Positions 8,134-19,499 are shown, counted from the stretch's first letter. The stretch: DNA of 64,000 nucleotides from Mycolicibacterium rhodesiae JS60 (GCA_000230935.2 AGIQ01000002.1:1-64000); one strand, 5' to 3'. Numbers and translations are program-made. Notes: a model not told the origin generated them from the letters alone.

Positions 8134-9884
8134 TCCGCTCCCTGGTCCGCTTGATCCCCGCCCAGGCCCGGACACAGCTCACCACCTACGTTGTGCTGTC
8201 ACTCATTTCAGTGGTCCTGCGAGCGGCAAGCGGCCTGCTGCTCGTGCCGCTGCTGGTCGCACTGTTCGGCCCGCACCCGGCCGACGCCTGGCCGTGGGTC
8301 GGCGCTCTCACCGCCGTGACCGTCGGCGGGTGGGTCATCGACATGACCCTGGCGCGGATCGGTTTCGGTATCGGCTTCACGCTCGCCGACACCACCCAGC
8401 ACGAAATGGCCAACCGGCTCACCGACACTCCGCTTCGCTGGTTCACCGCTGACAACACTGCGATCGCCCGCCAGGCCATCGCGGCCAGTGCTCCGGATCT
8501 CGTCGGCTTCGTCGCCAACCTGCTCAGCCCGTTCATCGGGGCGCTGCTGCTGCCCGCCGCGATCACGATCGGCCTGTTCTTCGTCTCCTGGCCGGTGGGA
8601 GTGGCGGCCGCGATCGCACTTCCGTTCCTGCTCGGCGCACTGGCCGCGAGCCAACGACTGGTTCGTAAGGCCGATGCCGCCGACGCGGCCGCGCACAGCG
8701 CACTCACCGAACGCCTCGTCGAGTTCGCGCGCACCCAGCAGGCGCTGCGGGCCAGCCGCCGCGTCACAGCCGCCCGCAGCCAGACCGGTGAGGCCATCGG
8801 AGCCGTGCGCGGGGCGACATTGCGGCTGCTGCTGTTCGCAATCCCGGGCCAGCTGCTGTTCAGCGTGGCCAGCCAGATCGCTCTCATCCTGCTGGCAGGC
8901 ACGATCACGACGCTTGCGCTGCAGGGCCAGCTCGGCGCCCCTGCCGCGGTGGCGCTGGCGATCGTGATGGTGCGGTTCCTCGAACCCTTCACCGTGCTGG
9001 CCGAACTATCCGGCGCCATGGAGTCGTCTCGCGGACTGCTGGAGCGGCTGAACACCGTCACCGCCGCACCGCTGCAGAAGTCCGCTGAGGGCAGCCCGCC
9101 GCCGTCGGGCGAATCCCGTGCGCCCAGAATCGAATTCCGTTCGGTGAGCTTCGGCTACCAGGACACCGAGGTGCTCACGGACATCAGTTTCACCCTCGAA
9201 CCGGCCACCACCACCGCGGTTGTGGGCCCGTCCGGCTCCGGCAAGAGCACGATCCTGTCGCTGATCGCCGGGCTGCACACACCCGAGCGTGGGCAGATCC
9301 TTGTCGACGGCACCGACGTCGGCGAGATCGACCCCGACGCGCGGCGAGCGCTGGTCAGTGTGGTGTTCCAGCATCCGTACCTGTTCGACGGAACGATCGC
9401 CGACAACATCCGGGTCGGTCATCCCGAGGCCGACGACGAGGCCGTCCGCAGCGCGATGGCGCTGGCCCGTGTCGACGACATCATCGAGCGCCTGCCCGAC
9501 GGCGCGCAGAGCTTGGTCGGTGAGGCAGGCACCGCTCTGTCCGGTGGTGAACGCCAACGCGTCAGCATCGCCAGGGCTTTGGTGAAACCGGCCGGGGTGT
9601 TGCTGATCGACGAGGCGACCAGCGCGCTGGACACCGAGAACGAGGCATCGATCACCCAGGCGATCAGCAACGATCCGCGTCAACGCACCCGGGTCATCAT
9701 CGCGCACCGGCTCGACGCCATTCGCAATGCCGACCAGGTGCTGTTCGTCGACGACGGCGTGATTGTCGAGCGCGGCAGCATCGACGAACTCACCGCGCGC
9801 GGTGGACGGTTCGCCGAGTTCTGGCGGCAGCAAGAGACGAGCGCCGGCTGGCAGATCGCCGCGGACGCATCCGGTCGGGTATGA
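8130..9884 (+). CDS. irtB: IrtB: partner half-transporter of the siderophore importer
   Basis: A 584-residue ABC half-transporter that forms the IrtAB heterodimer. Residues 1-310 hold six membrane helices; residues 335-575 are the ATPase with Walker [11 protein letters not shown]-loop FQHPYLFDG, signature LSGGERQR, Walker B VLLIDEAT and a His switch in IIAHRLDAI. Unlike IrtA it has no FAD domain. The start overlaps the irtA stop (ATGA), and its own stop overlaps the mmpS start in the same way, so the four iron genes should be translated in balanced amounts. Confidence 0.97.
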   Translation: MIRSLVRLIPAQARTQLTTYVVLSLISVVLRAASGLLLVPLLVALFGPHPADAWPWVGALTAVTVGGWVIDMTLARIGFGIGFTLADTTQHEMANRLTDTPLRWFTADNTAIARQAIAASAPDLVGFVANLLSPFIGALLLPAAITIGLFFVSWPVGVAAAIALPFLLGALAASQRLVRKADAADAAAHSALTERLVEFARTQQALRASRRVTAARSQTGEAIGAVRGATLRLLLFAIPGQLLFSVASQIALILLAGTITTLALQGQLGAPAAVALAIVMVRFLEPFTVLAELSGAMESSRGLLERLNTVTAAPLQKSAEGSPPPSGESRAPRIEFRSVSFGYQDTEVLTDISFTLEPATTTAVVGPSGSGKSTILSLIAGLHTPERGQILVDGTDVGEIDPDARRALVSVVFQHPYLFDGTIADNIRVGHPEADDEAVRSAMALARVDDIIERLPDGAQSLVGEAGTALSGGERQRVSIARALVKPAGVLLIDEATSALDTENEASITQAISNDPRQRTRVIIAHRLDAIRNADQVLFVDDGVIVERGSIDELTARGGRFAEFWRQQETSAGWQIAADASGRV

Positions 9885-10318
9885 GAGTTCTTTCCGCCGC
9901 CAAGCGGGCGTGGATTCCGCTGGTGCTCGTCGTAGTTCTCGCCGCCGGCGCTTTCGCGGTGTCGCGGGTGCGCGGGATCTTCGGCTCTCATCAGCTTCCG
10001 ACGTACGCCGGCAGCATGTCCGATGAGAAGCGGAAGTCGGATCCCAAACGCGTTGTCTACCAGGTCTTCGGCCCGCCGGGGGCGGTCGCCGACATCAACT
10101 ATCTCGATGACAGCGGGACCCCGCACCAGGTCAACGGGGCAACGCTGCCGTGGTCGGTGGAGATCGTCACCAACGCACCCGCGATGGCGGGAAATGTTCT
10201 GGCGCAAGGCAACAGCGATTCGATCGGGTGCCGCATCACCGCCGATGGAGAGGTCAAGATGGAACGGACCGCTGAAGCGGTGAGTGCCTACATCTATTGC
10301 TTTGTGAAGTCGGCATGA
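9881..10318 (+). CDS. MmpS-family membrane accessory protein
   Basis: A 145-residue MmpS protein. One membrane helix (about 10-30, [17 protein letters not shown]) is followed by an extracytoplasmic beta-rich domain with the family pattern [19 protein letters not shown] and the C-terminal [10 protein letters not shown], in which Cys pairs with the Cys of GCRITADGE. MmpS4/MmpS5 partner MmpL4/MmpL5 in exporting (carboxy)mycobactin. Here the gene sits inside the irtAB operon by 4-nt overlaps on both sides, which supports a siderophore-export role more directly than similarity alone. Confidence 0.92.
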   Translation: MRVLSAAKRAWIPLVLVVVLAAGAFAVSRVRGIFGSHQLPTYAGSMSDEKRKSDPKRVVYQVFGPPGAVADINYLDDSGTPHQVNGATLPWSVEIVTNAPAMAGNVLAQGNSDSIGCRITADGEVKMERTAEAVSAYIYCFVKSA

Positions 10319-13170
10319 CACCGCCGTCATCGTCAAGGGATCCCCGGCCGCTGGCCCGCTGGATTCGGCGACTGGCCATCCCGATCATCCTCGGCTGGCT
10401 GGGCGTCGTCGTCGTGTCCAGCATCGCCATACCGCCGCTGGAAACCGTGGCGAAGATGCGGGCGGTGCCGATGAGCGCACCGGATGCGCCGTCGGTGCAG
10501 GCGATGGCGCAGATGGGCCGGGCCTTCGGCGAGTCCGAGTCGGACAGCGTCGTGATGATCGTGCTGGAAGGCGATCAACCGCTAGGGTCCGACGCGCACC
10601 GCTACTACGACAGCATCATTGCGAAGCTTCGGGCCGATCCCTCTCACGTCACGAACGTCCAGGACTTCTGGGGCGACCCCCTCACCGAGGCTGCGGCGCA
10701 GAGTGCCGACGGCAAGGCGGTGTACGTTCAGCTGAACCTGGCCGGCAACATGGGTACGACCCAGTCCAATGAGTCGGTGGCCGCGGTGCGTAAGGCAGTG
10801 AGCGAGACGCCGCCGCCGGCCGGGGTCAAGGCCTATGTGACCGGACCTGCCGCGCTGCAGTCGGATATCGAGGCTGCCGGCGGACACAGCATGGCCAAGA
10901 TCGCGCTGGTCAGCTTCGCCGTGATCATCGCGATCCTGCTGTTCTTCTACCGGTCGATCGTGACCGTGGTGTTGCTGATCGCGGCGGTGTTGGTCCAGGT
11001 CGCGGCGGCGCGCGGCATCGTGGCCGCACTGGCCTATTACAACGTCATCGGATTGTCGACGTTCGCCGTCAATCTACTTGTCTCACTGGCGATCGCGGCG
11101 GGCACCGACTACGCGATCTTCCTCGTCGGCCGCTATCAGGAAGCGCGCCAGGCCGGCGCGGACCGCGAAGCGGCGTACTACGAAATGTTCAACGGCACCG
11201 CTCCCGTCGTGCTGGGATCCGGCCTGACCATTGCCGGTGCGTCGTTCTGCCTGAGCTTCACCCGCCTGCCCTTCTTCCAGTCACTGGGTCCCCCGTGCGC
11301 TGCCGGCATCGTGGCCGGTGTGGCGGTCGCCCTCACGCTGGGTCCGGCCATCGTCACCGTCGGCAGCCGGTTCGGGTTGTTGGAGCCCAAGCGCACCATG
11401 CGCATTCGCATGTGGCGCAAGATCGGTGCCGCGGTGGTTCGGTGGCCGGGACCGATCCTCACCGCCTCGCTGGCCATCGTCCTGCTCGGCCTCGCCGCGT
11501 TGCCCGGATACCGCACCAGCTACAACGACACTCGATACATCCCGAAGGACATCCCGGCCAACGAAGGGTTTCAGGCCGCCGACCGCCACTTCAGCCAGGC
11601 TCGGATGAACCCCGAGATCCTGCTGGTCCAGGCCGACCACGATCTGCGCAACCCGGCCGATTTCCTGGTCATCGACAAGATCGCCAAGTCAGTCTTCCGA
11701 GTTCCCGGTATCGCGCGGGTACAGACGATCACCCGCCCCGACGGTATGCCGATCGCGCACACGTCCATCCCGTTCCTCGTCAGCATGCAGAACGTCGGCA
11801 TGGTCCAGAACATGAAGCTGATGAAGGACCGGATGGCCGACATGAAGCATCAGGCCGACGAGATGGGCACCACCGTCGCAACGATGCAGCGCATGTACGA
11901 CCTGATGTCACAAATGACCGGCGTGACGCACGATATGGTCGCCCAGACCGTCCAATTGCAGGAGACCGTCCACGAATTACGGGACCGGATAGCCGATTTC
12001 GACGATTTCTACCGTCCGATTCGCAACTACCTGTACTGGGAACCGCAGTGCTACAACATCCCACTGTGTTGGTCGACCCGGTCGATATTCGACACGATGG
12101 ACGGCGTCGATGAGATGACCGGCACGATGGACAAGGTCATCGCCAACATGGGCAACTTGGACCGGCTGTTGCCGGAGATGCTCACCACGATGCCGCCGAT
12201 GATCACCACCATGCAGAACATGCAACAGATGATGCTGACCACGTACAGCACCATCTCGGGCATGTGGAATCAGCTCGATGAGCTGAGCCAGAACTCGACG
12301 GCCATGGGCAAAGCCTTCGACGACGCCAAGAACGACGACTCGTTCTATCTTCCGCCGGATGTGTTCGACAACCCGGAGTTCCAGCGCGGCATGAAGAGTT
12401 TCGTATCGCCGGATGGTAAGTCAGTACGGTTCATCATCTCTCATCGCGGCGATGCCGCCTCGCCCGAAGGCCTGACACACGTCGAACCGATCAAGATCGC
12501 GGCGATCGAAGCCGTCAAGGCCACCCCGCTGGAGGATGCCACGATCTCGCTGGCGGGTACGGCGGCCACCTTCAAAGACATGGCAGACGGTTCGAAGTAC
12601 GATCTGCTGATCGCCGGAATCGCAGCGCTGTGCCTGATTTTCATGATCATGGTGGTGATGACGCGCAGTCTGGTCGCGGCGCTGGTGATCGTCGGAACGG
12701 TCCTGGTGTCGTTGGGCGCGGCCTTCGGGTTGTCAATCATCCTCTGGCAGTACATCTTCGGAATCGAGCTACATTGGCTGGTGCAGGCGATGGTGGTGAT
12801 CGCTCTGCTTGCGGTCGGCTCGGACTACAACCTTCTCTTGGTCGCCCGCTTCAAGGAGGAACTGCCCGGCGGTATCAAGACCGGCATCATCCGCGCCATG
12901 GGCGGCACCGGCAGCGTCGTCACGGTAGCCGGCCTGGTGTTCGCCGCCACAATGTCCTCGATGGTGGTCAGTGATTTGCGCATCATCGGCCAGATCGGCA
13001 CGACGATCGGGCTCGGACTGCTGCTCGACACCCTCGTGGTGCGGTCGTTCATGACACCGTCGATCGCCGCGCTGCTGGGCCGGTGGTTCTGGTGGCCGAT
13101 CAACGTCCGAACCCGGCCCGCCCGTGCCGCGACAATCGGGGACGAGACTTCGGTTCCGGTGCGCACCTGA
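10315..13170 (+). CDS. MmpL-family RND transporter, probable siderophore exporter
   Basis: A 951-residue RND transporter with twelve predicted helices in two repeats. The proton-relay segments are [19 protein letters not shown] (first half) and [15 protein letters not shown] (second half). Residues about 480-630 form a Met-rich helical insert ([25 protein letters not shown]), the coiled-coil hairpin characteristic of MmpL4/MmpL5, with two Cys in the [18 protein letters not shown] section. ATG 10315 overlaps the mmpS stop; an upstream in-frame start at 10297 lies within mmpS and is less likely. MmpL4 and MmpL5 export carboxymycobactin in M. tuberculosis; the link to irtAB suggests the same here. 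Confidence 0.93.
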   Translation: MTPPSSSRDPRPLARWIRRLAIPIILGWLGVVVVSSIAIPPLETVAKMRAVPMSAPDAPSVQAMAQMGRAFGESESDSVVMIVLEGDQPLGSDAHRYYDSIIAKLRADPSHVTNVQDFWGDPLTEAAAQSADGKAVYVQLNLAGNMGTTQSNESVAAVRKAVSETPPPAGVKAYVTGPAALQSDIEAAGGHSMAKIALVSFAVIIAILLFFYRSIVTVVLLIAAVLVQVAAARGIVAALAYYNVIGLSTFAVNLLVSLAIAAGTDYAIFLVGRYQEARQAGADREAAYYEMFNGTAPVVLGSGLTIAGASFCLSFTRLPFFQSLGPPCAAGIVAGVAVALTLGPAIVTVGSRFGLLEPKRTMRIRMWRKIGAAVVRWPGPILTASLAIVLLGLAALPGYRTSYNDTRYIPKDIPANEGFQAADRHFSQARMNPEILLVQADHDLRNPADFLVIDKIAKSVFRVPGIARVQTITRPDGMPIAHTSIPFLVSMQNVGMVQNMKLMKDRMADMKHQADEMGTTVATMQRMYDLMSQMTGVTHDMVAQTVQLQETVHELRDRIADFDDFYRPIRNYLYWEPQCYNIPLCWSTRSIFDTMDGVDEMTGTMDKVIANMGNLDRLLPEMLTTMPPMITTMQNMQQMMLTTYSTISGMWNQLDELSQNSTAMGKAFDDAKNDDSFYLPPDVFDNPEFQRGMKSFVSPDGKSVRFIISHRGDAASPEGLTHVEPIKIAAIEAVKATPLEDATISLAGTAATFKDMADGSKYDLLIAGIAALCLIFMIMVVMTRSLVAALVIVGTVLVSLGAAFGLSIILWQYIFGIELHWLVQAMVVIALLAVGSDYNLLLVARFKEELPGGIKTGIIRAMGGTGSVVTVAGLVFAATMSSMVVSDLRIIGQIGTTIGLGLLLDTLVVRSFMTPSIAALLGRWFWWPINVRTRPARAATIGDETSVPVRT

Positions 13171-13172
13171 GT

Positions 13173-13178
13173 TAGATT
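13173..13178 (+). promoter_or_regulatory. Probable -10 element of a leaderless gluQ transcript
   Basis: TAGATT fits TANNNT and ends 6 nt before the GTG at 13185. It lies 2 nt after the mmpL stop, and no Shine-Dalgarno sequence is present, so gluQ probably has its own promoter and a leaderless mRNA rather than belonging to the iron operon. Confidence 0.4.
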
Positions 13179-13184
13179 GCGGAC

Positions 13185-14069
13185 GTGACCCGCGAGGCGC
13201 CGGGCGCGGGCCGGTTCGCCCCCAGTCCGTCAGCCGACCTGCACATCGGCAACCTGCGCACGGCTGTGCTGGCGTGGCTGTTCGCGCGCTCGACCGGTCG
13301 ACGCTTCCTGATGCGCGTCGAAGATCTCGACGACCGCACTCACGACGATGTGGCGCAGCAGCAGTTGGCTGATCTGGCCGCGATCGGCATCACCTGGGAT
13401 GACGAGCCGCAGTGGCAATCGCGGCAACGACAGCGCTACGACGCGGTCATCTTTCGTCTGGCGGCCCGGGGACTTTCATACGAATGCTATTGCAGCAGAA
13501 GGGATATTCTCGGCGCGCCGCGCGCACCACACGCCCCGGAAGGGGCCTATCCCGGCACCTGTCGCAACTTGACCGAAGCCGAACGGGCCGCCAAGCGCGA
13601 GACCGGCCGCCCGCCCGCACTGCGGCTGCGCGCCGACACCGGTCGATACACGGTCACCGATCTGGTGCACGGCGACTACACGGGTGTGGTCGACGATTTC
13701 GTGCTGCGCCGCGGCGACGGTGTGCCGGCCTACAACCTGGCCGTCGTCGTCGACGACGCACTCTCCGGCATCGACCAGGTGGTCCGCGGTGACGACCTGC
13801 TGGCGTCCTCGCCCCGGCAGGCGTACCTGGCCGGCCTGCTGGGCTATCCGCAGCCGGTCTACGCCCATGTGCCGCTGGTGCTCAACGGCGAGGGTAAGCG
13901 GCTGGCCAAGCGTGACGGCGCGGTGACACTGGCCGAGCTCGGCGTCTCGACGGCCTTTGGATTGATCACCGAATCGCTGGGCTGGCCGGCCTCGGACATG
14001 GGCGAACTGCTGGCGCGCTTCGACCCGGCCGAACTCCCTCGTGAACCGTGGATCTATCAACCGGTTTGA
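13185..14069 (+). CDS. gluQ: Glutamyl-Q tRNA(Asp) synthetase (GluQRS)
   Basis: A 294-residue truncated GluRS paralogue that lacks the anticodon-binding domain. It charges glutamate onto the queuosine base at position 34 of tRNA-Asp. Catalytic motifs are [17 protein letters not shown] (HIGH variant HIGN) and KRLAKRDGA (KMSKS variant). The zinc site is CYCSRRD followed by the YPGTC segment. Typical length is 290-310. Its target requires Tgt-dependent queuosine, and a tgt gene lies 9 kb away in this window, so the modification is plausible in this organism. The start codon is GTG. Confidence 0.92.
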   Translation: MTREAPGAGRFAPSPSADLHIGNLRTAVLAWLFARSTGRRFLMRVEDLDDRTHDDVAQQQLADLAAIGITWDDEPQWQSRQRQRYDAVIFRLAARGLSYECYCSRRDILGAPRAPHAPEGAYPGTCRNLTEAERAAKRETGRPPALRLRADTGRYTVTDLVHGDYTGVVDDFVLRRGDGVPAYNLAVVVDDALSGIDQVVRGDDLLASSPRQAYLAGLLGYPQPVYAHVPLVLNGEGKRLAKRDGAVTLAELGVSTAFGLITESLGWPASDMGELLARFDPAELPREPWIYQPV

Positions 14070-14106
14070 GCGCAACAGCACCCGACGCTGTGCCACAGTG
14101 TCCATC

Positions 14107-15477
14107 ATGCCGAAGCAGGAGATCGACGCGGACGTCGTCATCGTCGGCGCGGGGCTTTCGGGAATGATCGCCGCGCGCAAGGTTCTGGAGGCCGGACTAA
14201 CGCCGGTGGTGCTGGAGGCCGACGAACGCGTCGGCGGCCGCATCCTCACCGAGGAGGTCATGCCGGGACTGCCCGTCGAACTCGGCGCCCAGTGGATCGG
14301 CGATACCCACGAGCGGATGTTTGCGCTGGCGGCCGAGCTCGGGGTCGAGACCTATCCGCAGTTCGAAGACGGTGAGACGTCCTACGACCTCGTCGGCTCC
14401 GGTGTGCTGCGGGAGACGGAGTTTCACGCGCGGTTCGCCGGTGAACTGGCCGAACTCGAACGCGTGCTGCGGCGCCTCGACGAGTTGGCCACCGAAGTTC
14501 CGGTGGAGGCGCCCTGGCTGGCACCCCTGGCCGCGGACTGGGACTCCATCACGGCCGGTGCGTGGTACGACGCCCAGGGCTTGACGCCGGTTGCCCGCAC
14601 CCTGCTCGAGATCTGCACCGTCGGGATCCTGGCGGTGCCCACCGCCGAGGTGTCCTTCCTGCATCTGTTGTTCACCATCCAGACCTGCGGGGTGACCTCG
14701 GAGCTGTTCGCCGAATCGGAGGGCGGCGCGCAGACCACCCGGTTCGTGGGCGGCACCAGTGAGATCCCGCGCCGACTCGCCGCGCTGATCGCCGACCACA
14801 TCGTGCTCAACGCCCCCGTCCAACTCATCGAGCACACCGCCTCCCATGTGACCGTGACCTGTCGCGGTGGGCTGGTCGCCCGTGGCCGCCGGGTCATCGT
14901 CGCCATCTCGCCGACACTGGCCGGCCGAATCATGTACGACCCACCGCTTTCCGGGGTTCGCGATCAACTCACCCAGCGGCTGCCGAACGGTTCGTCGATG
15001 AAGGCGTTCTTCGTCTACGACGAACCCTTCTGGCGCGCAGACGGTTTCAACGGTCAGCTCATCTCCGACGTCGGCCCGGCCCGGATGTCCAACGACACCT
15101 GCCTGCCCGGCGATGACCACGGTGTGATCCTGATGTTCCTGGAAGGCGAGCAGGCCCGTACCTTCGGACGCCTTCCCGAAGATGAGCGCCGCGCGGCGCT
15201 GACCGCGGAGCTGGTCCGGCACTATGGCAGCAAGGCCGCGAGGCCGGAGTTCTACGTGGACGGCGAGTGGTCGGATCGGCAGTGGACACGCGGCTGCTAC
15301 AACGCCAATCTCGGACCCCATGTATGGACCGCGTATGGCCCTGCCCTGAGCGCGCCGATCGGCGTGATCCACTGGGCGTCGACGGATACCGCCACCTATT
15401 GGAGTGCCTACATGGAGGGTGCCGTCGACGCCGGCGAGCGGGCCGCTCGGGCGGTGATCGCCGAATTGGCGGGGTGA
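14107..15477 (+). CDS. Flavin-containing amine oxidase
   Basis: A 456-residue FAD-dependent amine oxidase of the monoamine/putrescine oxidase family (M. tuberculosis AofH is of similar size). It would oxidise primary amines to aldehydes with release of ammonia and hydrogen peroxide. The Rossmann FAD motif is VVIVGAGLSGMIAARKVLEA at residues 10-29, followed by the conserved ERVGGRILTEEV and GAQWIG. The C-terminal FAD-contact segment is IHWASTDTATYWSAYMEGAV. ATG 14107 puts the FAD motif at the normal place; the longer reading from 14041 overlaps gluQ. The substrate is not evident. It runs convergently into the SDR remnant with a 4-nt gap. Confidence 0.88.
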   Translation: MPKQEIDADVVIVGAGLSGMIAARKVLEAGLTPVVLEADERVGGRILTEEVMPGLPVELGAQWIGDTHERMFALAAELGVETYPQFEDGETSYDLVGSGVLRETEFHARFAGELAELERVLRRLDELATEVPVEAPWLAPLAADWDSITAGAWYDAQGLTPVARTLLEICTVGILAVPTAEVSFLHLLFTIQTCGVTSELFAESEGGAQTTRFVGGTSEIPRRLAALIADHIVLNAPVQLIEHTASHVTVTCRGGLVARGRRVIVAISPTLAGRIMYDPPLSGVRDQLTQRLPNGSSMKAFFVYDEPFWRADGFNGQLISDVGPARMSNDTCLPGDDHGVILMFLEGEQARTFGRLPEDERRAALTAELVRHYGSKAARPEFYVDGEWSDRQWTRGCYNANLGPHVWTAYGPALSAPIGVIHWASTDTATYWSAYMEGAVDAGERAARAVIAELAG

Positions 15478-15481
15478 GCAG

Positions 15482-16155
15482 TCAATTCCCATGCGGATCA
15501 GCCGCATTCAACGTCGCCACCACCTGGTCGTAGTCGCCGCGGGCCTCGCCGTACCGGAGGAATTTCACTCTCTCGACCAGGATCTCGCGTGCGTCGGGCT
15601 GGCGTTCCAGCAGCGCCATGACCTCGCCGATGAAATCCTCGAGCGGCATCGCGAAGTCGCTGTCCTCCTGCCCGGGGAGTAGCCCGGTCCGCACCGCCGG
15701 CGGAACCAGTTCCAGGATCTTGACATTGGTGTCGGCCAGTTGCAGTCGCACCGACTCGCTGAGCATGTGGATCGCCGCCTTAGCGGCGTTGTAACTGGGC
15801 GTGACCCGCAGGGGTGCGAACGCCAGCCCCGACGAGACCGTGACGATCGTCGAATCCGGTTGCCGTTGGAGGTGTTCGACGAATGCCGCGATCAACCGGA
15901 TCGGCCCGAGCACATTGGTGGTGATGATCGCCTCGGCGGAGTCGAGGAAGGTGCTCGGACGATGCTGGCCGGGTCGGTGATGTCGATGCGCACGGCGCCC
16001 AACTCCGGGTGCTCGGCGGTGATGGCGTCCAGCTGATCGGCGCGGCGTCCGCCCACGATGACGGTGTTCCCCTTGGCCGCCAGGGCGGTGGCCAATGCCA
16101 GTCCGATGCCGCTGGTGGAACCGGGGATGAAGATGGTGTTGCCCGAGATTTGCAT
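15482..16155 (-). pseudogene. SDR oxidoreductase with internal deletion and frameshift (DltE-like)
   Basis: The N-terminal part (16155 downward) reads as a normal short-chain dehydrogenase: NTIFIPGSTSGIGLALATAL with the TGxxxGIG dinucleotide motif, then IDITDPASI. At about 15960 the frame breaks. The protein resumes in another frame as FLDSAEAIITTNVLGPIRL, YNAAKAAIH (YxxxK active site) and the typical C-terminus. Comparison with the usual DltE-type layout shows about 27-30 residues missing between DPASI and TNVLGP, including the NNAG-type motif, so roughly 80-90 bp were deleted out of frame. The active-site part survives but no full protein can be made. It would have been about 230 residues. 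Confidence 0.75.
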
Positions 16156-16280
16156 TGCCGGTCTCCTTCGCTCAACGAAATGCCATGCCTAGAGTTACCT
16201 TTGCGGGGCGGCATGGAATTGTCATCAGCGCTGACCGCCATGTCCACTACCGGCTAGCGGTACTACCGGCAGGAGGATGG

Positions 16281-16496
16281 ATGTCTGGCACACGCGTGGT
16301 CGTGGCCGATGACGATGTGCTGTTGAGGGAGGGATTGGCCAGCCTGCTCAGCCGATCGGGCCTCGAGGTGGTCGGGCAGGCCGGCGATGGCACCGAATTG
16401 CTGGCCCTGGTTCGCGCCGAATACCCCGATCTGGCGATCGTCGACATCCGGGCGCTCTGGTCTGGACCGCCCCGGTCGAGCACACTTCAACCATGA
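16281..16496 (+). pseudogene. Truncated response-regulator receiver domain (NarL/LuxR type)
   Basis: ATG 16281 with an AGGAGG ribosome site opens a receiver domain: TRVVVADDDVLLREGLASLL (acidic pocket DDD) and LALVRAEYPDLAIVDIR with the phospho-acceptor Asp in IVDIR. The family continues with MPP and about 150 more residues including a LuxR-type HTH. Here the sequence changes right after VDIR to a short unrelated tail and stops at 16496. The domain is therefore cut after beta-3 and cannot signal. Its TGA overlaps the oxc ATG (ATGA), so the remnant may now serve only to bring ribosomes to oxc. Confidence 0.75.
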
Positions 16497-18208
16497 CTTC
16501 GCCTGACGTGCAGAATGGTCCACTGACCGACGGGTTTCACCTCGTGGTCGACGCGCTCAAACTCAACGACGTCGCCACCATCTACGGCGTGGTCGGTATC
16601 CCGATCACCGACCTCGCCCGGCTGGCTCAGGCCTCCGGTATCCGCTACATCGGGTTCCGCCACGAATCGGCTGCCGGTCACGCCGCTGCCGCCGCGGGGT
16701 TTTTGACCGGTAAACCCGGTGTGTGCCTGACTGTTTCGGGTCCGGGCTTCCTCAACGGCCTGGTGGCGCTGGCCAATGCAACAGTGAATTGCTTCCCGAT
16801 GGTCCACATCGCCGGCTCCAGCACCCGGGCGATCGTCGACCTGCAGCGCGGCGACTACGAAGAGCTCGACCAGATGGCCATTGCCAAATCCCTTGCCAAG
16901 GCCAGCTATCGCGTCGACCGGGTGGAGGACATCGGCCGCGGCATCGCCAGAGCGTTCCGCACCGCGGTGTCCGGCCGGCCCGGCGGGGTGTATCTCGACA
17001 TCCCCGCCGATGTCCTGGCCCAGACCATCGACACCTCCGCCGGTGCGGCGACGCTGTGGAAAATCACCAACCCCGCGCCCAGCCAAACCCCCTCCCACGA
17101 GGCGGTTTTGCGGGCATTGGAGTTGCTGGCCGGGGCGCAGCGCCCGCTGATCGTACTGGGCAAAGGTGCCGCATACGCCCAGGCCGACAGGCAGATCCGG
17201 TCCTTCGTCGAGACCACCGGGATCCCGTTCCTGCCGATGTCGATGGCCAAGGGCGTGATCCCCGACGACCATCAGCTCTCGGCCGCCGCCGCACGATCGC
17301 TGGCCATGTCGCGCGCCGATGTCGTTCTGCTGGTCGGCGCTCGGCTGAACTGGTTGCTACAGCACGGCGAGACACCGCACTGGGCCGGCGACGTCAAGTT
17401 CATCCAGGTCGACATCGACCCGACCGAGTTCGACAGCAACCAACCGACGACCGTCCCGCTGGCCGGTGACGTCACATCGGTCATCCACGCCCTCGCCGCC
17501 GGTCTGCAACGGCATCCGGTCATGTGTCCGGACCGGTGGCGGACCGAGCTGGCCGAGAAGCGCGAACACAACGCCGCGGGCATGGCCCGACGGCTGGCCG
17601 AAGATCCCCAGCCGATGCGCTTCTACAACGCCTTGCGCCCGATCCGGGACTTCATCCGCGACCACCCCGAGGTGTATCTGGTCAACGAGGGAGCCAACAC
17701 CCTCGACATCACCCGCAACGTCGTCGACATGCGGGTGCCGCGGCACCGCCTGGACTGCGGCACCTGGGGTGTGATGGGCATCGGAATGGGTTATGCGATC
17801 GCCGCGGCCGTCGAGACCGGCGAGCCCGTCATCGCCGTCGAAGGCGACAGCGCCTTCGGGTTCAGCGGTATGGAGATCGAAACCATCTGCCGATACGGCC
17901 TTCCCATCACCGTCGTCATCCTCAACAACGGCGGCGTGTACCGGGGCGACGGAGTCGACCCCTACGGCACCGATCCCGAGCCGACCGTGCTTGCGCCGCG
18001 TGCACATCACGAGCGGCTGATCGAAGCGTTCGGCGGCACGGGCTATCACGTCGACACCCCCGATGCACTGACCGCCGCACTGACCGCCGCCGTCGCCTCC
18101 CGACGGCCCGCACTCATCGACTGCGAACTGGACCCCTCGGCCGGCACCGAGAGCGGCCACCTCACCAACCTCAACCCCCGCAGCGCACTGCAACACAGCC
18201 AGGCCTGA
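16493..18208 (+). CDS. oxc: Oxalyl-CoA decarboxylase
   Basis: A 571-residue thiamine-diphosphate enzyme that decarboxylates oxalyl-CoA to formyl-CoA and CO2. The N-terminal Pyr domain has VVGIPITDL and the catalytic Glu region [16 protein letters not shown]; the middle domain carries a CoA/ADP-site [14 protein letters not shown]; the C-terminal PP domain has [20 protein letters not shown] followed by [10 protein letters not shown], the GDG-N ThDP/Mg motif. It is the counterpart of M. tuberculosis OxcA (Rv0118c). No Shine-Dalgarno sequence is visible; the ATG overlaps the stop of the truncated response regulator, so translational coupling is likely. It starts the oxc-frc-fadD7 oxalate cluster. 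Confidence 0.95.
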   Translation: MTSPDVQNGPLTDGFHLVVDALKLNDVATIYGVVGIPITDLARLAQASGIRYIGFRHESAAGHAAAAAGFLTGKPGVCLTVSGPGFLNGLVALANATVNCFPMVHIAGSSTRAIVDLQRGDYEELDQMAIAKSLAKASYRVDRVEDIGRGIARAFRTAVSGRPGGVYLDIPADVLAQTIDTSAGAATLWKITNPAPSQTPSHEAVLRALELLAGAQRPLIVLGKGAAYAQADRQIRSFVETTGIPFLPMSMAKGVIPDDHQLSAAAARSLAMSRADVVLLVGARLNWLLQHGETPHWAGDVKFIQVDIDPTEFDSNQPTTVPLAGDVTSVIHALAAGLQRHPVMCPDRWRTELAEKREHNAAGMARRLAEDPQPMRFYNALRPIRDFIRDHPEVYLVNEGANTLDITRNVVDMRVPRHRLDCGTWGVMGIGMGYAIAAAVETGEPVIAVEGDSAFGFSGMEIETICRYGLPITVVILNNGGVYRGDGVDPYGTDPEPTVLAPRAHHERLIEAFGGTGYHVDTPDALTAALTAAVASRRPALIDCELDPSAGTESGHLTNLNPRSALQHSQA

Positions 18209-18224
18209 GTGGAAAGGAAGACCG

Positions 18225-19487
18225 ATGAGCATAGAAGCCCCACAGCCGCTTTCCGGTATCAAAGTGATCGACTTCACCGGCGTCCAGGCCGGGCCGGCCT
18301 GTACGCAGATGATGGCGTGGTTCGGCGCCGACGTCCTCAAGGTCGAGCGACTCGACGGCGGGGACGTCACCCGCCACCAATTGCGCGATATCCCCGATCA
18401 CGACGCCCTCTACTTCACGATGCTCAACAGCAACAAGCGTTCACTGGCCATCAACACCAAGACCCCTGAGGGTCTTGAGGTCATGGAGAAACTGATCCGT
18501 GAGGCCGACGTGCTGGTGGAGAACTTCGCTCCCGGCGCTCTCGACCGAATGGGCTTGTCCTGGGAGCACATCCACGAATTGAACCCGCGGCTGATCTTCG
18601 GCTCGGTCAAGGGCTTCAACGATGAGTCGCCGTGGAAAGACCTCAAGGTCTACGAGAACGTCGCGCAGGCCGCGGGCGGTGCACTGTCGACCACCGGGTT
18701 CTGGGACGGACCGCCGACCGTGAGCTCCGCGGCGCTCGGTGACAGCAACACCGGCATGCACCTGCTGATCGGAATCCTGACGGCGCTGCTGGCCCGCGAG
18801 AAGACGGGTGCCGGACAGAAGGTGTCGGTGTCCATGCAGGATGCGGTGCTCAACCTGTGCCGGGTGAAGCTGCGCGACCAGGAACGCCTGGAAGCTCTCG
18901 GCTACCTCGAGGAATACCCCCAGTACCCCGACACCCCGTTCGGTGACACGGTTCCTCGCGGGGGCAACGCCGGCGGCGGCGGCCAGCCGGGCTGGGTGCT
19001 CAAATGCAAAGGCTGGCAGGACGATCCGAACGCCTACATCTACTTCACCATCCAGGAACAGAACTGGGCGAAAACCTGCGAAGCGATCGGCAAGCCGGAA
19101 TGGGTGGACGACCCGGCCTACAACACTGCCGAGGCCCGCCAGCCGCACATCTTTGATATCTTCGCCGACATCGAGAAGTGGCTGGCCGACAAGACGAAGT
19201 ACGAGGCCGTCGACATCCTGCGCACCTACGACGTGCCGTGCGCGCCGGTGTTGAGCATGAAGGAGATCGCCTACGACCCGGCGTTGCGGGCCAGCGGCAC
19301 CGTCGTCGAGGTCGAGCAGGAGGAGCGCGGCACGTACCTGACGGTCGGCAGCCCGGTGAAGTTCTCGGATTTCACCCCGACAATCACCGGCGCTCCCCTG
19401 CTGGGAGAGCACACAATCGATGTGCTCAGCGACCTCGGGTACACCGCTGACCAGATCGAGGACCTGAAGACCGCACACGTCATCTGA
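18225..19487 (+). CDS. frc: Formyl-CoA:oxalate CoA-transferase
   Basis: A 420-residue class III (CaiB/BaiF) CoA-transferase that moves CoA from formyl-CoA to oxalate. The match to E. coli Frc/YfdW is strong over the whole length: [20 protein letters not shown] at the start, catalytic Asp173 in [12 protein letters not shown] (Asp169 of Frc), [15 protein letters not shown], and the glycine loop [12 protein letters not shown] that shields the active site. ATG 18225 follows GGAAAGGAAG, 16 nt after oxc. With oxc it forms the cyclic oxalate-to-formate and CO2 route: frc makes oxalyl-CoA, oxc regenerates formyl-CoA. Confidence 0.95.
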   Translation: MSIEAPQPLSGIKVIDFTGVQAGPACTQMMAWFGADVLKVERLDGGDVTRHQLRDIPDHDALYFTMLNSNKRSLAINTKTPEGLEVMEKLIREADVLVENFAPGALDRMGLSWEHIHELNPRLIFGSVKGFNDESPWKDLKVYENVAQAAGGALSTTGFWDGPPTVSSAALGDSNTGMHLLIGILTALLAREKTGAGQKVSVSMQDAVLNLCRVKLRDQERLEALGYLEEYPQYPDTPFGDTVPRGGNAGGGGQPGWVLKCKGWQDDPNAYIYFTIQEQNWAKTCEAIGKPEWVDDPAYNTAEARQPHIFDIFADIEKWLADKTKYEAVDILRTYDVPCAPVLSMKEIAYDPALRASGTVVEVEQEERGTYLTVGSPVKFSDFTPTITGAPLLGEHTIDVLSDLGYTADQIEDLKTAHVI

Positions 19488-19499
19488 CCGGAGGCCATC

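Noticed and set aside
16155..16280. Longer start for the response-regulator stub
   Set aside because: Residues before 16281 do not resemble a receiver domain, and the AGGAGG site fits ATG 16281.
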